Shown here: positions 7,554 to 17,166 of the stretch, piece by piece
Position numbering within the stretch: the stretch's first letter is position 1
How the letters are laid out: every line of letters starts with the position of its first letter
Assembly: GCF_002975275.1 (NCBI RefSeq)
Contig: NZ_PCOQ01000022.1
Location: 1-64,000 of the forward strand
From: Achromobacter sp. MYb9
Lineage (GTDB): Bacteria; Pseudomonadota; Gammaproteobacteria; Burkholderiales; Burkholderiaceae_B
Direction of reading: 5' to 3'
DNA length: 64,000 nt
Notes under the pieces: model-generated
The model's database searches: none
Seen by the model: only the letters and a program-made list of their open reading frames with translations
What the model was told of the DNA's origin: nothing
Translations under genes and position numbers: made by a program

Positions 7554-8444
7554 ATGGGCACTATCGCGTCGGCCCCCGCCGACTTCTCCGTCTTCCGCAC
7601 CCTGTCGCGCTCCACCGCCACGCTGGAACGCGCCGCGCCGCTGGGCGAAGGGATCGCCATTTCGCAATGGGCCCGCAGCGCCAATGAAACGCTGGGTTAC
7701 GACATGCCCGGCCATCACACGCTGTCCTTGTACCTGCACGGTGGCGACAAGTCGTTCCGGGTCGGCCACGACACGCTGCACGGCGGCGCCGGCAAGTTTT
7801 GCGTGCTGCCGGCCGAACACTATTCGCGCTGGTGCATGAACGACACCGTCCATTTCCTGCACCTGTACATCGCGCCCGAGCGGCTGGCGCGCGAGGCCGT
7901 CATGCGGCTGGACTGCGAACCCCGCACGCTGGAACTGCGCGACCGCACCTACATCCAGGACGATTCCCTGATTGACGTGTGCCGCCAGTTGCTGGGCACC
8001 GACTGGGCGCAGCCGGCGGACCGGCTGGCGGCCAGCAGCGCCGCCGAAACCGTGCTGCATCACTTGCTGAACCAGGGCGTGGCCCGCAAGACCGCCCAAC
8101 CCGTCCGCGGCGGCCTCGCGCCCGTCGTGCGCCGGCGCATCATGGACTACGTGGACGCGCACTTGCACGAACCCCTGACGCTGGACCAGCTGGCCGGAAT
8201 CGCCGCGCTGTCCACCTACCATTTCGCCCGCATGTTCCACACCTCGTTCGGCGAACCGCCGCACGCCTGGGTGCGAGGACGCCGCCTGGCGCACGCCCGC
8301 AGCCTGCTGGCGGCCGGCAAAGGCGATCTGGCCGGCATCGCGCAGGCCAGCGGCTTCGGCAACGCCAGCCACTTGTCCCGGGTGTTCCGCGACGCCGTCG
8401 GCGTCACGCCCGGCCAGTACCGCAACGCGCGCCGCCAGCACTGA
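7554..8444 (+). CDS. AraC family transcriptional regulator
   Basis: A 296-residue regulator. The N-terminal sensor domain (about residues 20-150, cupin-like, HTLSLYLHGGDKSF) is followed by a C-terminal AraC DNA-binding domain with two HTHs (about 195-292): LTLDQLAGIAALSTYHFARMF and LAGIAQASGFGNASHLSRVF, ending in the usual GVTPGQYR. It is divergent from the EamA exporter with 163 bp between the starts, and probably controls that gene. No clear ribosome site is seen before the ATG; the CG palindrome lies just upstream. Confidence 0.9.
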   Translation: MGTIASAPADFSVFRTLSRSTATLERAAPLGEGIAISQWARSANETLGYDMPGHHTLSLYLHGGDKSFRVGHDTLHGGAGKFCVLPAEHYSRWCMNDTVHFLHLYIAPERLAREAVMRLDCEPRTLELRDRTYIQDDSLIDVCRQLLGTDWAQPADRLAASSAAETVLHHLLNQGVARKTAQPVRGGLAPVVRRRIMDYVDAHLHEPLTLDQLAGIAALSTYHFARMFHTSFGEPPHAWVRGRRLAHARSLLAAGKGDLAGIAQASGFGNASHLSRVFRDAVGVTPGQYRNARRQH

Positions 8445-8546
8445 ACACGACGCAGTCCGGCCCCGTTTCCCGACCCGCGCGTCTACAATGGCGCATCGCC
8501 CTTAGCGGCCTGACACCGCGGTCCGACCGCGCTTGCCCACGACGCG

Positions 8547-9995
8547 ATGCCGCCTTCGCCCTCTCGCGATTCCGAACCCCTGGCCGGCCCGGCCGCCCCG
8601 CGCCCGCTGCGCGCGCATTGGCTGGCCGAACTCATCCGCCTGCGTGAAACCCACTGGGGCCCGCTGGACGATGCCGACGCCGTCCGGCGCGTGCGGCAGC
8701 TGGATACCGATCTGCCTTCGCGCATCCTGGCCCGCGCCGACCTGCTGGCGCAACGCGAAAACCTCACCCCGATGGTCGATGCCTGGCGCCGCAGCGCGCG
8801 CGGCATCCTGGCCGTGCTGTTCGTCCTGGCCCTGTTGTCCGGCATCGGCGTGGCCCTGGGCGCGCTGGGCGATGGGTCGCGCCCCGTCAACGTGCTTTGG
8901 GCGCTGGGCGCCTTGCTCGGCCTGCACGCATTGACCTTCCTGCTGTGGCTGGCCAGCTTTCTGCTCAGGCCGTCGGCCGTGACCGGTTTGGGCCGTCTTT
9001 GGCTGTGGGCCACCCGCAAGCTGTCGCGCGGTCCCGACGGCGCGCTGGTGCCGCAGGCCCTCCTGAACCTTCTGGCGCGCGCAGGCGCGTTGCGCTGGCT
9101 CTTCGGGGCCATCAGCCATCTGTTGTGGCTGACGGCGCTATGCGCCGCGCTGGCCGCCTTGCTGGCGGTGCTGTCCACCGCCAGTTACCGGTTCATCTGG
9201 GCCACCACGCTCCTGGCGCCCGACACCTTCGTGGGGCTGACGCAGGCCATCGGCTGGCTGCCCGCGCACCTGGGCTTTCCAATGCCAGACGCCGCCATCA
9301 TCCGCGCCAGCGACGGAGCGCAGACGCTGTCCCCGGACGCGCAGGTGCAGTGGTCGCTGTGGCTGATCGGCGTGCTGGTGGTCTACGGCATCCTGCCGCG
9401 CCTGGTGGCGGGCGCGCTGTGCGTGGCCGCCGCGCTGCGGGCCCTGCGCCATTTGCGCGTCGACCCCTTGCTTGCCGGCTTTTCGCCGCTACGCGACCGC
9501 CTCGAGCCCCCGGCGCAATCCACTGGCATCGACCGTCCCGTGGACCCGCTGCACGAACCCCGCGTGCGTGGGCCCGCGCTGGCCGGGCTGGCCGGACAAC
9601 CCGTGATGCTGGGCCTGGAATTGCCCGCCGACCTGGCCTGGCCGCCCGCCGGCGTGCCCGACGGCATCCGGCTGGCCGGCAACCTGGACACGCGGGAAGA
9701 ACGCAACCGGGTGCTGGACGCGCTGGCCCAGGCCGCGGCGTCGCGCCTGCTGATCGCCTGCGATGCGCGCCAAACGCCTGATCGCGGCACCCTGTCGCTG
9801 ATCGCGGAACTATCCGCGCACGCGCAAACCACCGGCGTCTGGCTCATCACCCCCCCGTCCCCGGACGAGGCCTCCGGCGCCGGCACGCGCGCCGCCTTGT
9901 GGCGCGAACGGCTGCTGGCCCTGGGCCTGGCCGCCGACGCCATCCTGCAATCCCCCGCCGCGCCCCTGGCGTGGCTGGAGTCCGGCCATGGCTGA
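8547..9995 (+). CDS. DUF2868 membrane protein paired with a GTPase
   Basis: A 482-residue protein that I assign to DUF2868 from its overall pattern. After a charged N-terminal region (about residues 1-85) it has hydrophobic segments near 87-108, 118-140, 180-205 and 270-300 (LWLIGVLVVYGILPRLVAGAL), then a soluble C-terminal region (about 310-482) with no catalytic motif that I recognise. The gene overlaps the next ORF by 8 bp (ATGGCTGA), so translation is probably coupled. A TACAAT hexamer at 8484-8489 could be its -10 element. No function is established for the family; the pairing suggests a membrane anchor or partner for the GTPase. Confidence 0.8.
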   Translation: MPPSPSRDSEPLAGPAAPRPLRAHWLAELIRLRETHWGPLDDADAVRRVRQLDTDLPSRILARADLLAQRENLTPMVDAWRRSARGILAVLFVLALLSGIGVALGALGDGSRPVNVLWALGALLGLHALTFLLWLASFLLRPSAVTGLGRLWLWATRKLSRGPDGALVPQALLNLLARAGALRWLFGAISHLLWLTALCAALAALLAVLSTASYRFIWATTLLAPDTFVGLTQAIGWLPAHLGFPMPDAAIIRASDGAQTLSPDAQVQWSLWLIGVLVVYGILPRLVAGALCVAAALRALRHLRVDPLLAGFSPLRDRLEPPAQSTGIDRPVDPLHEPRVRGPALAGLAGQPVMLGLELPADLAWPPAGVPDGIRLAGNLDTREERNRVLDALAQAAASRLLIACDARQTPDRGTLSLIAELSAHAQTTGVWLITPPSPDEASGAGTRAALWRERLLALGLAADAILQSPAAPLAWLESGHG

Positions 9996-11376
9996 CGGCG
10001 TCATCAAGATCGCGGTGGTGGGCCACACCAACACCGGCAAGACCTCGTTGCTGCGCACCCTCACACGGGACACGGCGTTCGGCCAGGTGGCCGACAGCCC
10101 GGGCACCACCCGTCACGTCGAAGGCGCGCGGCTACGCCTGCAAGGCCGCGCCGTGCTGGAATGGTTCGACACCCCGGGAATGGAAGACAGCATCGCCCTG
10201 CTGGAATACCTGGAGCGGCTGGACGGCCCCGACGAACGGCTGGACGGGCCGGCGCGCATCCGCCGCTTCCTGGACACGCCCGAAGCCCATGGCCGCTACG
10301 AGCAGGAAGCCCGCGTCCTGACGAAGATGTTGGACTGCGACGCCGCCCTGTATGTGATCGACGCGCGCGATCCCGTGCTGGGCAAGCATCGCGACGAACT
10401 CTCCATCCTGGCCGCCTGCGGCCGCCCCTTGCTGCCAGTGCTCAATTTCGTGAACGCGCCCGCCCACCGCGCCGACGAGTGGCGTGGCGCGATGGCGCGG
10501 CTGGGCCTGCATGCGGTGGTGGAATTCGACACGGTCGCGCCGCCGCTCGATGGCGAACAGCAGCTGTACAGCAAACTGGGGGTGCTGCTGGACCGGCACG
10601 CGGACGCACTGGCCCGGTTGGCCGACAGCCTGTCGCTGCAACGCCGCGAACGCCACGCCGCCGCCTACGAACTGCTGGCCGATCTGCTGGTCGACGTCGC
10701 GGCGCTGCGCCTGTCCAGCGCCAGCGACGAGCCCGCGCTTGCCGCCACGTCGAACCAGTTGCGCGATCAAGTCCGGCAACGCGAACAGACCTGCGTGAAC
10801 GCCTTACTGGCGCTCTATAACTTCCGTCCATCTGATTTTTCGGACGACACGCTGCCCCTGCAAGGCGAACGCTGGGGCATGGACCTGTTCCATCCTCAGG
10901 CGCTGAAAGACATGGGCGTGCAGGTCGGCATGGGCGCCGCCGCCGGCGCGATGGCGGGCGCCGCGGTCGACCTGTTCAGCGCGGGCCTCAGCCTGGGCAC
11001 CGGCATGCTGATCGGCGCGGCGGCCGGCGGGCTCTGGCAAGGCGTCGAAAAGCTGGGCAAGCGCGTCGCCGGCAAACTGCGCGGCTGGCGCGAGATCAGC
11101 GTGGACGACGCCGTGCTGCGCTTGCTGGCCCTGCGTCAGCGGCAATTGATCGATGCCCTGGAACGCCGCGGCCACGCCGCGCGCGAGCCATTGAAACTCG
11201 CCCTTCCGGATGACGCAGCCTGGCAAAAAGGGCCGTTGCCCGACGCGCTGAAAGAAGCGCGCAGCCGCCCCGAATGGTCGGCGCTGGGCAAGCACTATGA
11301 AGACAGCGACCGCAGGAAGCGCATCGTCCACGAGTTGGCGAAAACCCTTGCCGCCACGCCTCGGCCAGATGCATGA
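9988..11376 (+). CDS. DUF3482 GTPase-like protein
   Basis: A 462-residue P-loop GTPase of the TrmE-Era-like branch with a DUF3482 C-terminal region. G1 is GHTNTGKT (residues 12-19), G2 includes the SPGTTR threonines (40-41), and G3 is DTPG (61-64). Where G4 (NKxD) is expected the sequence reads LNFVN (151-155), so the Lys and Asp that select guanine are not seen. Residues about 313-347 form a glycine-zipper-like hydrophobic stretch (GMGAAAGAMAGAAVDL), which could insert into or lie on the membrane. It is coupled to the DUF2868 gene. The function is unknown and nucleotide specificity is uncertain. Confidence 0.8.
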   Translation: MADGVIKIAVVGHTNTGKTSLLRTLTRDTAFGQVADSPGTTRHVEGARLRLQGRAVLEWFDTPGMEDSIALLEYLERLDGPDERLDGPARIRRFLDTPEAHGRYEQEARVLTKMLDCDAALYVIDARDPVLGKHRDELSILAACGRPLLPVLNFVNAPAHRADEWRGAMARLGLHAVVEFDTVAPPLDGEQQLYSKLGVLLDRHADALARLADSLSLQRRERHAAAYELLADLLVDVAALRLSSASDEPALAATSNQLRDQVRQREQTCVNALLALYNFRPSDFSDDTLPLQGERWGMDLFHPQALKDMGVQVGMGAAAGAMAGAAVDLFSAGLSLGTGMLIGAAAGGLWQGVEKLGKRVAGKLRGWREISVDDAVLRLLALRQRQLIDALERRGHAAREPLKLALPDDAAWQKGPLPDALKEARSRPEWSALGKHYEDSDRRKRIVHELAKTLAATPRPDA

Positions 11377-11731
11377 ATCCACCGCTGCCCACGCCGTCAA
11401 ACGCACCATTCAACGCCGACGGCAAGCGCGGACTAACCCCAATCCAAACCGATTGACGCTTAAACGAATCGATCTATAAGATTCGATCTGCATCGGCGCG
11501 GTCCGTCCCCGCCATGACATTCACAAGGGGTTGGGTCTATCGTGAAGTCGAAGTCTTCGGCAGTGATTCCCGGCATCGCCCTCCACGACGCGTGCGCAGT
11601 CCGCGCCACGCGCCTTCTGGCCCCACGCCGTCTTTCGTCGTAAGCAGCAACGCCATGCCCCGGATCCCGAAGGGGCCGGGGCCCTGTCACTTCTGTCGCG
11701 CGATCCGCGCACCACACGGAGCATGAGGGCT
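11377..11731 (+). promoter_or_regulatory. Promoter region and long leader of the peptide ABC operon
   Basis: This 355-bp gap holds a good sigma-70 promoter: TTGACG at 11453-11458 and TATAAG at 11475-11480 with a 16-bp spacer. An inverted repeat, CGAATC (11465-11470) and GATTCG (11480-11485), overlaps the -10 and could be an operator. The predicted start near 11487 leaves a leader of about 240 nt before the binding-protein gene, long enough for post-transcriptional control. I see no riboswitch that I recognise and no convincing small ORF. Confidence 0.6.
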
Positions 11732-13339
11732 ATGCGTACTTTTCCCCACCTGAAGCAAGCTGCGCTCGCGGCTGCCGTTGCGGCATCGCTGGCATTCAGC
11801 GCCGGCGCGGCCGCCAAGACGTTCCACTGGTCTTACCAAGGCGACGCCACGTCGATGGACCCGATGGCCTTGAACGAAACCTTCACGCTGGGTTTCCAGG
11901 GCAACATCTACGAGACCCTGGCCGGTTACGACGGCAATCTGAAACTCACCCCGTTGCTGGCCGAAAGCTGGGAAAACCCGGAGCCGACCAAATGGGTGTT
12001 CAAGCTTCGTAAAGGCGTGAAGTTCCACGACGGTTCGCCTTTCACAGCGGACGACGTGATCTTTTCCTGGAAGCGCAGCCTGACGCCTGGCTCCGACATG
12101 AAGGGCTACGGCGCCAAGGCTTCCGACATCAAGAAGGTGGACGACTACACCATTGAAGTCATCACCCCCACGCCCAACCCCATCCTGCCGCGCGAATGGG
12201 TGTTCCTGTACATCATGAGCAAGACGTGGGCCGAAAAGAACAAGACCACCGAGGCCACCAACGTCAAAGGCGACAACCAGGGCAACTACGCCAACCTGAA
12301 CGCCAACGGCACCGGCCCCTTCATGCTGGTCTCGCGCCAGCCCGACGTGAAGACCGTGCTCAAGCGCTATGACGGCTACTGGAACAAGGACATCAAGACC
12401 AACGTCGATGAAGTCATCTTCCAGCCGATCACGCAGGAGGCCACGCGCGTAGCCGCGCTGATCTCCGGTGAAATGGACCTGGTGCAGCCCGTTCCCGTGC
12501 AGGACTGGAAGCGCCTTGAAGACGCCAAGGGCGTGAAACCGCTGACGGCGCCGGAAGCGCGCGCCATCTTCATCGGGATGGACCAGGACCGCGACGAACT
12601 GCTGTTCTCGGACGTGAAGGGCAAGAACCCCTTCAAGGACGCGAAGGTGCGCGAAGCGGTCGTGCTGGCCGTCGACACCAAGGCCATCAACGAGAAGATC
12701 ATGCGCGGCGCGGCCAAGCCGCTGGGTTCGCTGGTGGCCACCGCCATCAACGGCTATGCCGATTCCTATGGCGCGCCGTACAAGCCCGATCCCGAACGCG
12801 CCAAGAAATTGCTGGCTGAAGCGGGCTACCCGAAGGGCTTCACGGTCACGATGGACTGCCCGAACGACCGCTACGTCAACGACGAAAAGGTCTGCCAGGC
12901 GGTCGCCGGCATGCTGGCCCGCGTGGGCATCAAGATCAACCTGCTGGCGCAGACCAAGTCCAAGTACTTCGGCAAGATCCTGCTGCAGGCGGGCAACCAG
13001 ACCAGCATATACATGCTGGGATGGACGCCCAGCTCCACCGACGCGCACAACGCGCTGCTGAACCTGGCGGCCTGCCGTGACGCGAAGACAGCCGCCGGCC
13101 AGTTCAACCTGGGCGGCTACTGCAACAAGAAGGTCGACGACCTGACCAACAAGATCGGCGTTGAAACCGATCAGACCAAGCGCAATGCCATGATCAAGGA
13201 AGCCTTCGAGATCGTGCGCACGGACTTCGGCTACCTGCCGCTGCACCAGCAGCCGATGTCGTGGGGCGTGAAGGACAACATCAAGGTCATCCAGCGCGCC
13301 GACGACGTGCTGGACCTGCGCGACGTGGTATTGCCGTAA
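11732..13339 (+). CDS. Peptide ABC transporter substrate-binding protein (SBP family 5)
   Basis: A periplasmic receptor of about 535 residues for peptides or similar ligands. Its signal peptide (about 1-28, AAVAASLAFSAGAAAKT) is followed by SBP_bac_5 features: WSYQGDATSMDP, LAESWE, WVFKLRKGVKFHDGSPFTADDV and a C-terminal lobe ending near LPLHQQ. I prefer the ATG at 11732 because GGAG lies ten bases before it; the in-frame ATG at 11723 is only one base from that site. It is the first gene of an operon with two permeases, a fused double ATPase and an amidohydrolase. A strong hairpin after it probably keeps it expressed above the permeases. Confidence 0.92.
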   Translation: MRTFPHLKQAALAAAVAASLAFSAGAAAKTFHWSYQGDATSMDPMALNETFTLGFQGNIYETLAGYDGNLKLTPLLAESWENPEPTKWVFKLRKGVKFHDGSPFTADDVIFSWKRSLTPGSDMKGYGAKASDIKKVDDYTIEVITPTPNPILPREWVFLYIMSKTWAEKNKTTEATNVKGDNQGNYANLNANGTGPFMLVSRQPDVKTVLKRYDGYWNKDIKTNVDEVIFQPITQEATRVAALISGEMDLVQPVPVQDWKRLEDAKGVKPLTAPEARAIFIGMDQDRDELLFSDVKGKNPFKDAKVREAVVLAVDTKAINEKIMRGAAKPLGSLVATAINGYADSYGAPYKPDPERAKKLLAEAGYPKGFTVTMDCPNDRYVNDEKVCQAVAGMLARVGIKINLLAQTKSKYFGKILLQAGNQTSIYMLGWTPSSTDAHNALLNLAACRDAKTAAGQFNLGGYCNKKVDDLTNKIGVETDQTKRNAMIKEAFEIVRTDFGYLPLHQQPMSWGVKDNIKVIQRADDVLDLRDVVLP

Positions 13340-13381
13340 CCCGTTACCGTAACCCTGCCTTGATTTCCTGACGGTGTGAGC

Positions 13382-13405
13382 CCCGGATGGCGCAAGCCGT
13401 CCGGG
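13382..13405 (+). other. Intercistronic GNRA-capped hairpin
   Basis: A 10-bp stem, CCCGGATGGC (13382-13391) and GCCGTCCGGG (13396-13405) with one G-T pair, is closed by a GCAA tetraloop. It lies between the binding-protein stop and the first permease and lacks a T run, so it is more likely an mRNA 3'-end stabiliser than a terminator. Such elements raise receptor levels relative to permeases in ABC operons. Confidence 0.65.
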
Positions 13406-13482
13406 CGCGCCCGGCCCAGCCCCGATTCCCGCCATCAACGGAAACGCGGCCCGGCGTTATTTGCAAACGAGGGCACCCGATA

Positions 13483-14454
13483 ATGCTTTCCTTTATTGCG
13501 CAACGGCTTATCCAGTCGGTGCTGGTGATGTTGACGGTGGCGCTGATCGCGTTCTCCATGTTCCGCTATGTGGGCGACCCCATCGCCAGCATGGTCGGCC
13601 AGGACACCACGCCTGAACAACGCGCGCAACTGCGCGTCGAGCTCGGCCTGGACGACCCTTTCGTGGTGCAGTTCGCCCGCTTTGTCGGCAATGCCGTGCA
13701 GGGCGATTTCGGCATCTCGTACCGCCAGCGCCGCCCCGTCAGCGAACTGCTCGAAGAGCGCATGCCCGCCACGCTGGAACTGTCGTTCGTGTCCGCCGTG
13801 ATGGCGTTGGCGCTAGGCATCCCGATGGGCATCTACACCGCGCTCAAGCGGCACGGCGTGCTGTCCAAGGCGTTCATGGCGATCTCGCTGGCCGGCATCT
13901 CGCTGCCCACGTTCCTGATCGGCATCCTGCTCATCCTGGTCTTCGGCGTGCAGCTGCGATGGCTGCCCAGCTTCGGACGCGGCGACGTCGTCAGCCTGGG
14001 GTGGTGGACGACCGGCTTTTTAACCAAGTCGGGATGGCTCGCGCTGATCATGCCGGCCATCACGCTGGCCCTGTTCCAGATGACGCTGATCATGCGCCTG
14101 GTGCGTGCCGAGATGCTGGAGGTGCTGCGCGCCGACTTCATCAAGTTCGCGCGCGCCCGCGGCCTGCCCGAACGGCTGATCAATTTCCGCCACGCCTTGA
14201 AAAACACGATGGTGCCCGTCATCACCATCACCGGGCTGCAGCTGGGGTCGATCATCGCATTCGCCATCATCACCGAAACGGTGTTCCAGTGGCCCGGCAT
14301 GGGGCTGTTGTTCATCCAGGCCATCAGCATGGTGGACATCCCCGTGATGGCCGCCTACCTGGTGCTGATCGCGTTCATGTTCGTCGTCATCAATCTGGTC
14401 GTCGACCTGCTGTACTTCGCCGTGGACCCGCGTCTGCGCGTGCAGAGCAAATAG
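13483..14454 (+). CDS. Peptide ABC transporter permease (DppB-like)
   Basis: A 323-residue inner-membrane permease with about six helices. The N-terminus MLSFIAQRLIQSVLVMLTV is typical of DppB/OppB, and the EAA loop reads EVLRADFIKFARARGLPERL before the last helices. The start at 13483 has GAGGG upstream, and an in-frame start at 13387 would only add a non-membrane leader. It is co-transcribed with the second permease, which begins 10 bp after its stop. The two permeases form the channel served by the fused ATPase. Confidence 0.93.
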   Translation: MLSFIAQRLIQSVLVMLTVALIAFSMFRYVGDPIASMVGQDTTPEQRAQLRVELGLDDPFVVQFARFVGNAVQGDFGISYRQRRPVSELLEERMPATLELSFVSAVMALALGIPMGIYTALKRHGVLSKAFMAISLAGISLPTFLIGILLILVFGVQLRWLPSFGRGDVVSLGWWTTGFLTKSGWLALIMPAITLALFQMTLIMRLVRAEMLEVLRADFIKFARARGLPERLINFRHALKNTMVPVITITGLQLGSIIAFAIITETVFQWPGMGLLFIQAISMVDIPVMAAYLVLIAFMFVVINLVVDLLYFAVDPRLRVQSK

Positions 14455-14464
14455 GGGAATCAAC

Positions 14465-15391
14465 ATGATTGCTCGCATCACCCCATTGTTTGCGCGCGCC
14501 GCGGACAGCGACCTCTGGCACAGCTTCAAGCGATCGCCCGGCGCCATCATCGCCGCCGTCGTCACGCTGGCCATCCTGCTGGGCGCGCTGTTCGCGCCGA
14601 TCATCGCGCCGCACAATCCCTTCGACCTGGCGTCGCTCAGCATCATGGACGCCAACACGCCGCCGGCCTGGGAAGAAGGCGGCAGTCCCGACTTCCTGCT
14701 GGGCACCGACGATCAGGGCCGCGACATCCTGTCGGCCGTGCTGTACGGCTCGCGCGTGTCGTTGCTGGTCGGGTTCGCCTCGGTGCTGTTCTCGATGGTG
14801 CTGGGCGTCACGCTTGGCCTCATCAGCGGCTACGCCGGTGGCCGCATCGACAGCTTCATCATGCGCATCGCGGACGTGCAGCTGTCGTTTCCGGCCATCC
14901 TGGTCGCGCTGCTGATCGATGGCGTGGCGCGCGGCGTCTTGCCGCGCGACATGCACGACCAGCTGGCGTTGTACGTGCTGATCTTCGCCATCGGCATTTC
15001 GGGCTGGGTGCAATACGCCCGCACCGTGCGCGGGTCCACGCTGGTGGAACGCAACAAGGAATACGTGCAGGCCGCCCGTCTCATCGGCATCGGCCCCATC
15101 ACCATCCTGCGCCGCCACATCCTGCCCAACGTCATGGGACCCGTGCTGGTCATCGCCACCATCCACCTGGCGATCGCCATCATTACCGAGGCCACCCTGT
15201 CGTTCCTGGGCGTCGGCGTGCCGGTCACGTCGCCGTCGCTGGGCACGCTGATTCGCATCGGCAACAGCTATCTGTTCTCGGGCATGTGGTGGATATCGAT
15301 CTTCCCCGGCATAGCGCTGGTGGCGCTGGTGCTATCGGTCAACCTGCTGGGCGACTGGCTGCGCGACGCGCTCAACCCCAAGCTGCGCTGA
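14465..15391 (+). CDS. Peptide ABC transporter permease (DppC-like)
   Basis: A 308-residue inner-membrane permease of the DppC/OppC type. The N-terminal DppC_N segment (about residues 14-60: HSFKRSPGAIIAAVV) is followed by LGTDDQGRDILSAVLYGSR, a family hallmark, and the EAA loop RNKEYVQAARLIGIGP (about 195-210). The start has GGGGAATCAAC upstream. The gene begins 10 bp after the DppB-like gene and ends 7 bp before the ATPase gene, showing a tight operon. Confidence 0.93.
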   Translation: MIARITPLFARAADSDLWHSFKRSPGAIIAAVVTLAILLGALFAPIIAPHNPFDLASLSIMDANTPPAWEEGGSPDFLLGTDDQGRDILSAVLYGSRVSLLVGFASVLFSMVLGVTLGLISGYAGGRIDSFIMRIADVQLSFPAILVALLIDGVARGVLPRDMHDQLALYVLIFAIGISGWVQYARTVRGSTLVERNKEYVQAARLIGIGPITILRRHILPNVMGPVLVIATIHLAIAIITEATLSFLGVGVPVTSPSLGTLIRIGNSYLFSGMWWISIFPGIALVALVLSVNLLGDWLRDALNPKLR

Positions 15392-15398
15392 GGACGTC

Positions 15399-17141
15399 AT
15401 GGCCCTGTTGAACATTGAAGACATCCGTATTGAATTCCCCAGCCGCCGCGGCACGCTGGTGGCGGTGGACGGCGTATCGCTGTCGCTGGAAAAAGGCGAA
15501 ATCCTGGGCGTGGTGGGCGAATCCGGCGCGGGCAAATCCACCATCGGCAACGCGGTGATCGGCTTGCTGGAAGCGCCCGGACGGCTGGCCGGCGGGTCGG
15601 TGCTGCTGAACGGCGAACGCATCGACACGCTGACACCGGCGCAGAAACGCAAAGTGCGGGGACGCCGCATCGGCATGATCTTCCAGGATCCGCTGACGTC
15701 GCTGGACCCCTTGCAGACAGTGGAAAGCCAGTTGGTCGAGACCATGCAGGTTCACCTGAACCTGTCGCATGCCGAAGCCAAAAAGCGCGCGGTGCAGTTG
15801 CTGGTGCAGGTCGGCATCGACCAGCCCGAACTGCGCGTGCAGCAATACCCGCACCAGTTCTCGGGTGGCATGCGGCAACGCGTGGTGATCGCGCTGGCGC
15901 TGTGCTGCGAGCCCGAGGTGATCATCGCCGACGAGCCCACCACGGCGCTGGACGTCTCCATCCAGGCACAGATCCTCGCGCTCTTGAAAAAGCTGTGCCG
16001 CGAGGAACAGGTCGGCATGATCATCATCACGCACGACATGGGCGTGATCGCGGACGTGACCGACCGCGTGGCGGTGCTGTACCACGGCAAGCTAGTGGAA
16101 CAAGGCCCCACCGCCAAGATCCTGGGCGATCCCGACCACCCCTATACCCGCAGCCTGATCTCGGCCGTGCCACGCCCGGACATCAAGCTCAAACGCTTTC
16201 CGCTGGTCACCTACATCGAAGACGTGAAGACGCCGTCGCAACCGCTCGACCTGGCCACGCACTGGCTGGGCCAACGGCGCGACTTCGGTGCGAACGCGGG
16301 CACGAACAGCGGCGGACCGCTGGTGCAGGTGCGCGACCTTTCCATGCGTTTCGTGCTCAAGAGCGCGCTCTTAAAACGCAACCAGCGCACGCTGGATGCG
16401 GTCAAGCGCGTGAACTTTTCCATCGGCGAAGGCGAGGTCTTCGGACTGGTGGGCGAATCGGGCTCCGGAAAATCCACCGTGGCGCGGCTGATCTCCGGGC
16501 TGTACACGCCTTCGGAGGGGTCCGTTACGTTCGGCGGGACCGATCTGACCGCGCTCAAGGGCGAAAAGCAGCTAAACCCATTCCGGCGCCAGATCCAGAT
16601 GATCTTCCAGGATCCGTTCTCGTCGCTCAACCCGCGCATGCGCGTGCTGGACATCGTGGCCGAGCCCATCCGCTTTCACAAGCTGGCCGCAAGCGAAGCC
16701 GAAGCGCGCCGCATCGTGGCCGACCTGCTTGACGTGGTGGGCCTGGGCGACCGCGCGGCCGAACGCTTCCCGCACGAATTCTCGGGCGGGCAGCGCCAGC
16801 GCATCTGCATCGCCCGCGCGCTGGCCACGCGACCGCGCTTCCTGATCTGCGACGAACCCACGTCCGCGCTTGACGTGTCCATCCAGGCGCAGATCCTGAA
16901 CCTGTTGAAAGACCTGCAGGAAGAGCTGGGGCTGACCATGCTGTTCATCAGCCACGACCTGCCCGTGATCCGCCAGATGTGCGACCGCGTCGGCGTGATG
17001 CGCTACGGCGAACTGCTGGAAGTGGCCGAAACGGAAAGCCTGTTCGACCATCCGCAACACCCCTACAGCCAACACCTGCTGGGATTGATGCCCCGCCTGC
17101 AATCGATGTCCCGCGAGGGACTGGACGTGGTGGAAGGTTGA
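15399..17141 (+). CDS. Fused double ATPase of the peptide ABC transporter (DppD-DppF-like)
   Basis: A 580-residue protein with two complete ABC ATPase domains. Domain 1 has Walker [10 protein letters not shown] (40-48), signature FSGGMRQRV (154-162) and Walker [13 protein letters not shown]. Domain 2 has Walker [10 protein letters not shown] (352-360), signature FSGGQRQRI (461-469) and Walker [13 protein letters not shown]. Each is followed by the oligopeptide-type C-terminal extension with HPYTRSL and HPYSQHL. In many bacteria these are two genes (dppD, dppF). It drives the two upstream permeases and precedes the amidohydrolase gene by 25 bp. Confidence 0.94.
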   Translation: MALLNIEDIRIEFPSRRGTLVAVDGVSLSLEKGEILGVVGESGAGKSTIGNAVIGLLEAPGRLAGGSVLLNGERIDTLTPAQKRKVRGRRIGMIFQDPLTSLDPLQTVESQLVETMQVHLNLSHAEAKKRAVQLLVQVGIDQPELRVQQYPHQFSGGMRQRVVIALALCCEPEVIIADEPTTALDVSIQAQILALLKKLCREEQVGMIIITHDMGVIADVTDRVAVLYHGKLVEQGPTAKILGDPDHPYTRSLISAVPRPDIKLKRFPLVTYIEDVKTPSQPLDLATHWLGQRRDFGANAGTNSGGPLVQVRDLSMRFVLKSALLKRNQRTLDAVKRVNFSIGEGEVFGLVGESGSGKSTVARLISGLYTPSEGSVTFGGTDLTALKGEKQLNPFRRQIQMIFQDPFSSLNPRMRVLDIVAEPIRFHKLAASEAEARRIVADLLDVVGLGDRAAERFPHEFSGGQRQRICIARALATRPRFLICDEPTSALDVSIQAQILNLLKDLQEELGLTMLFISHDLPVIRQMCDRVGVMRYGELLEVAETESLFDHPQHPYSQHLLGLMPRLQSMSREGLDVVEG

Positions 17142-17166
17142 CTCCCGAGCGCAACCGGAGCAAGAC

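Noticed and set aside
11687..13438. Long open frame on the minus strand opposite the peptide-binding protein gene
   Set aside because: It mirrors the plus-strand gene, has an Arg/His/Val/Gly-rich composition with no family motif, and the plus strand has a signal peptide, family motifs and operon context. High GC content creates such antisense frames.
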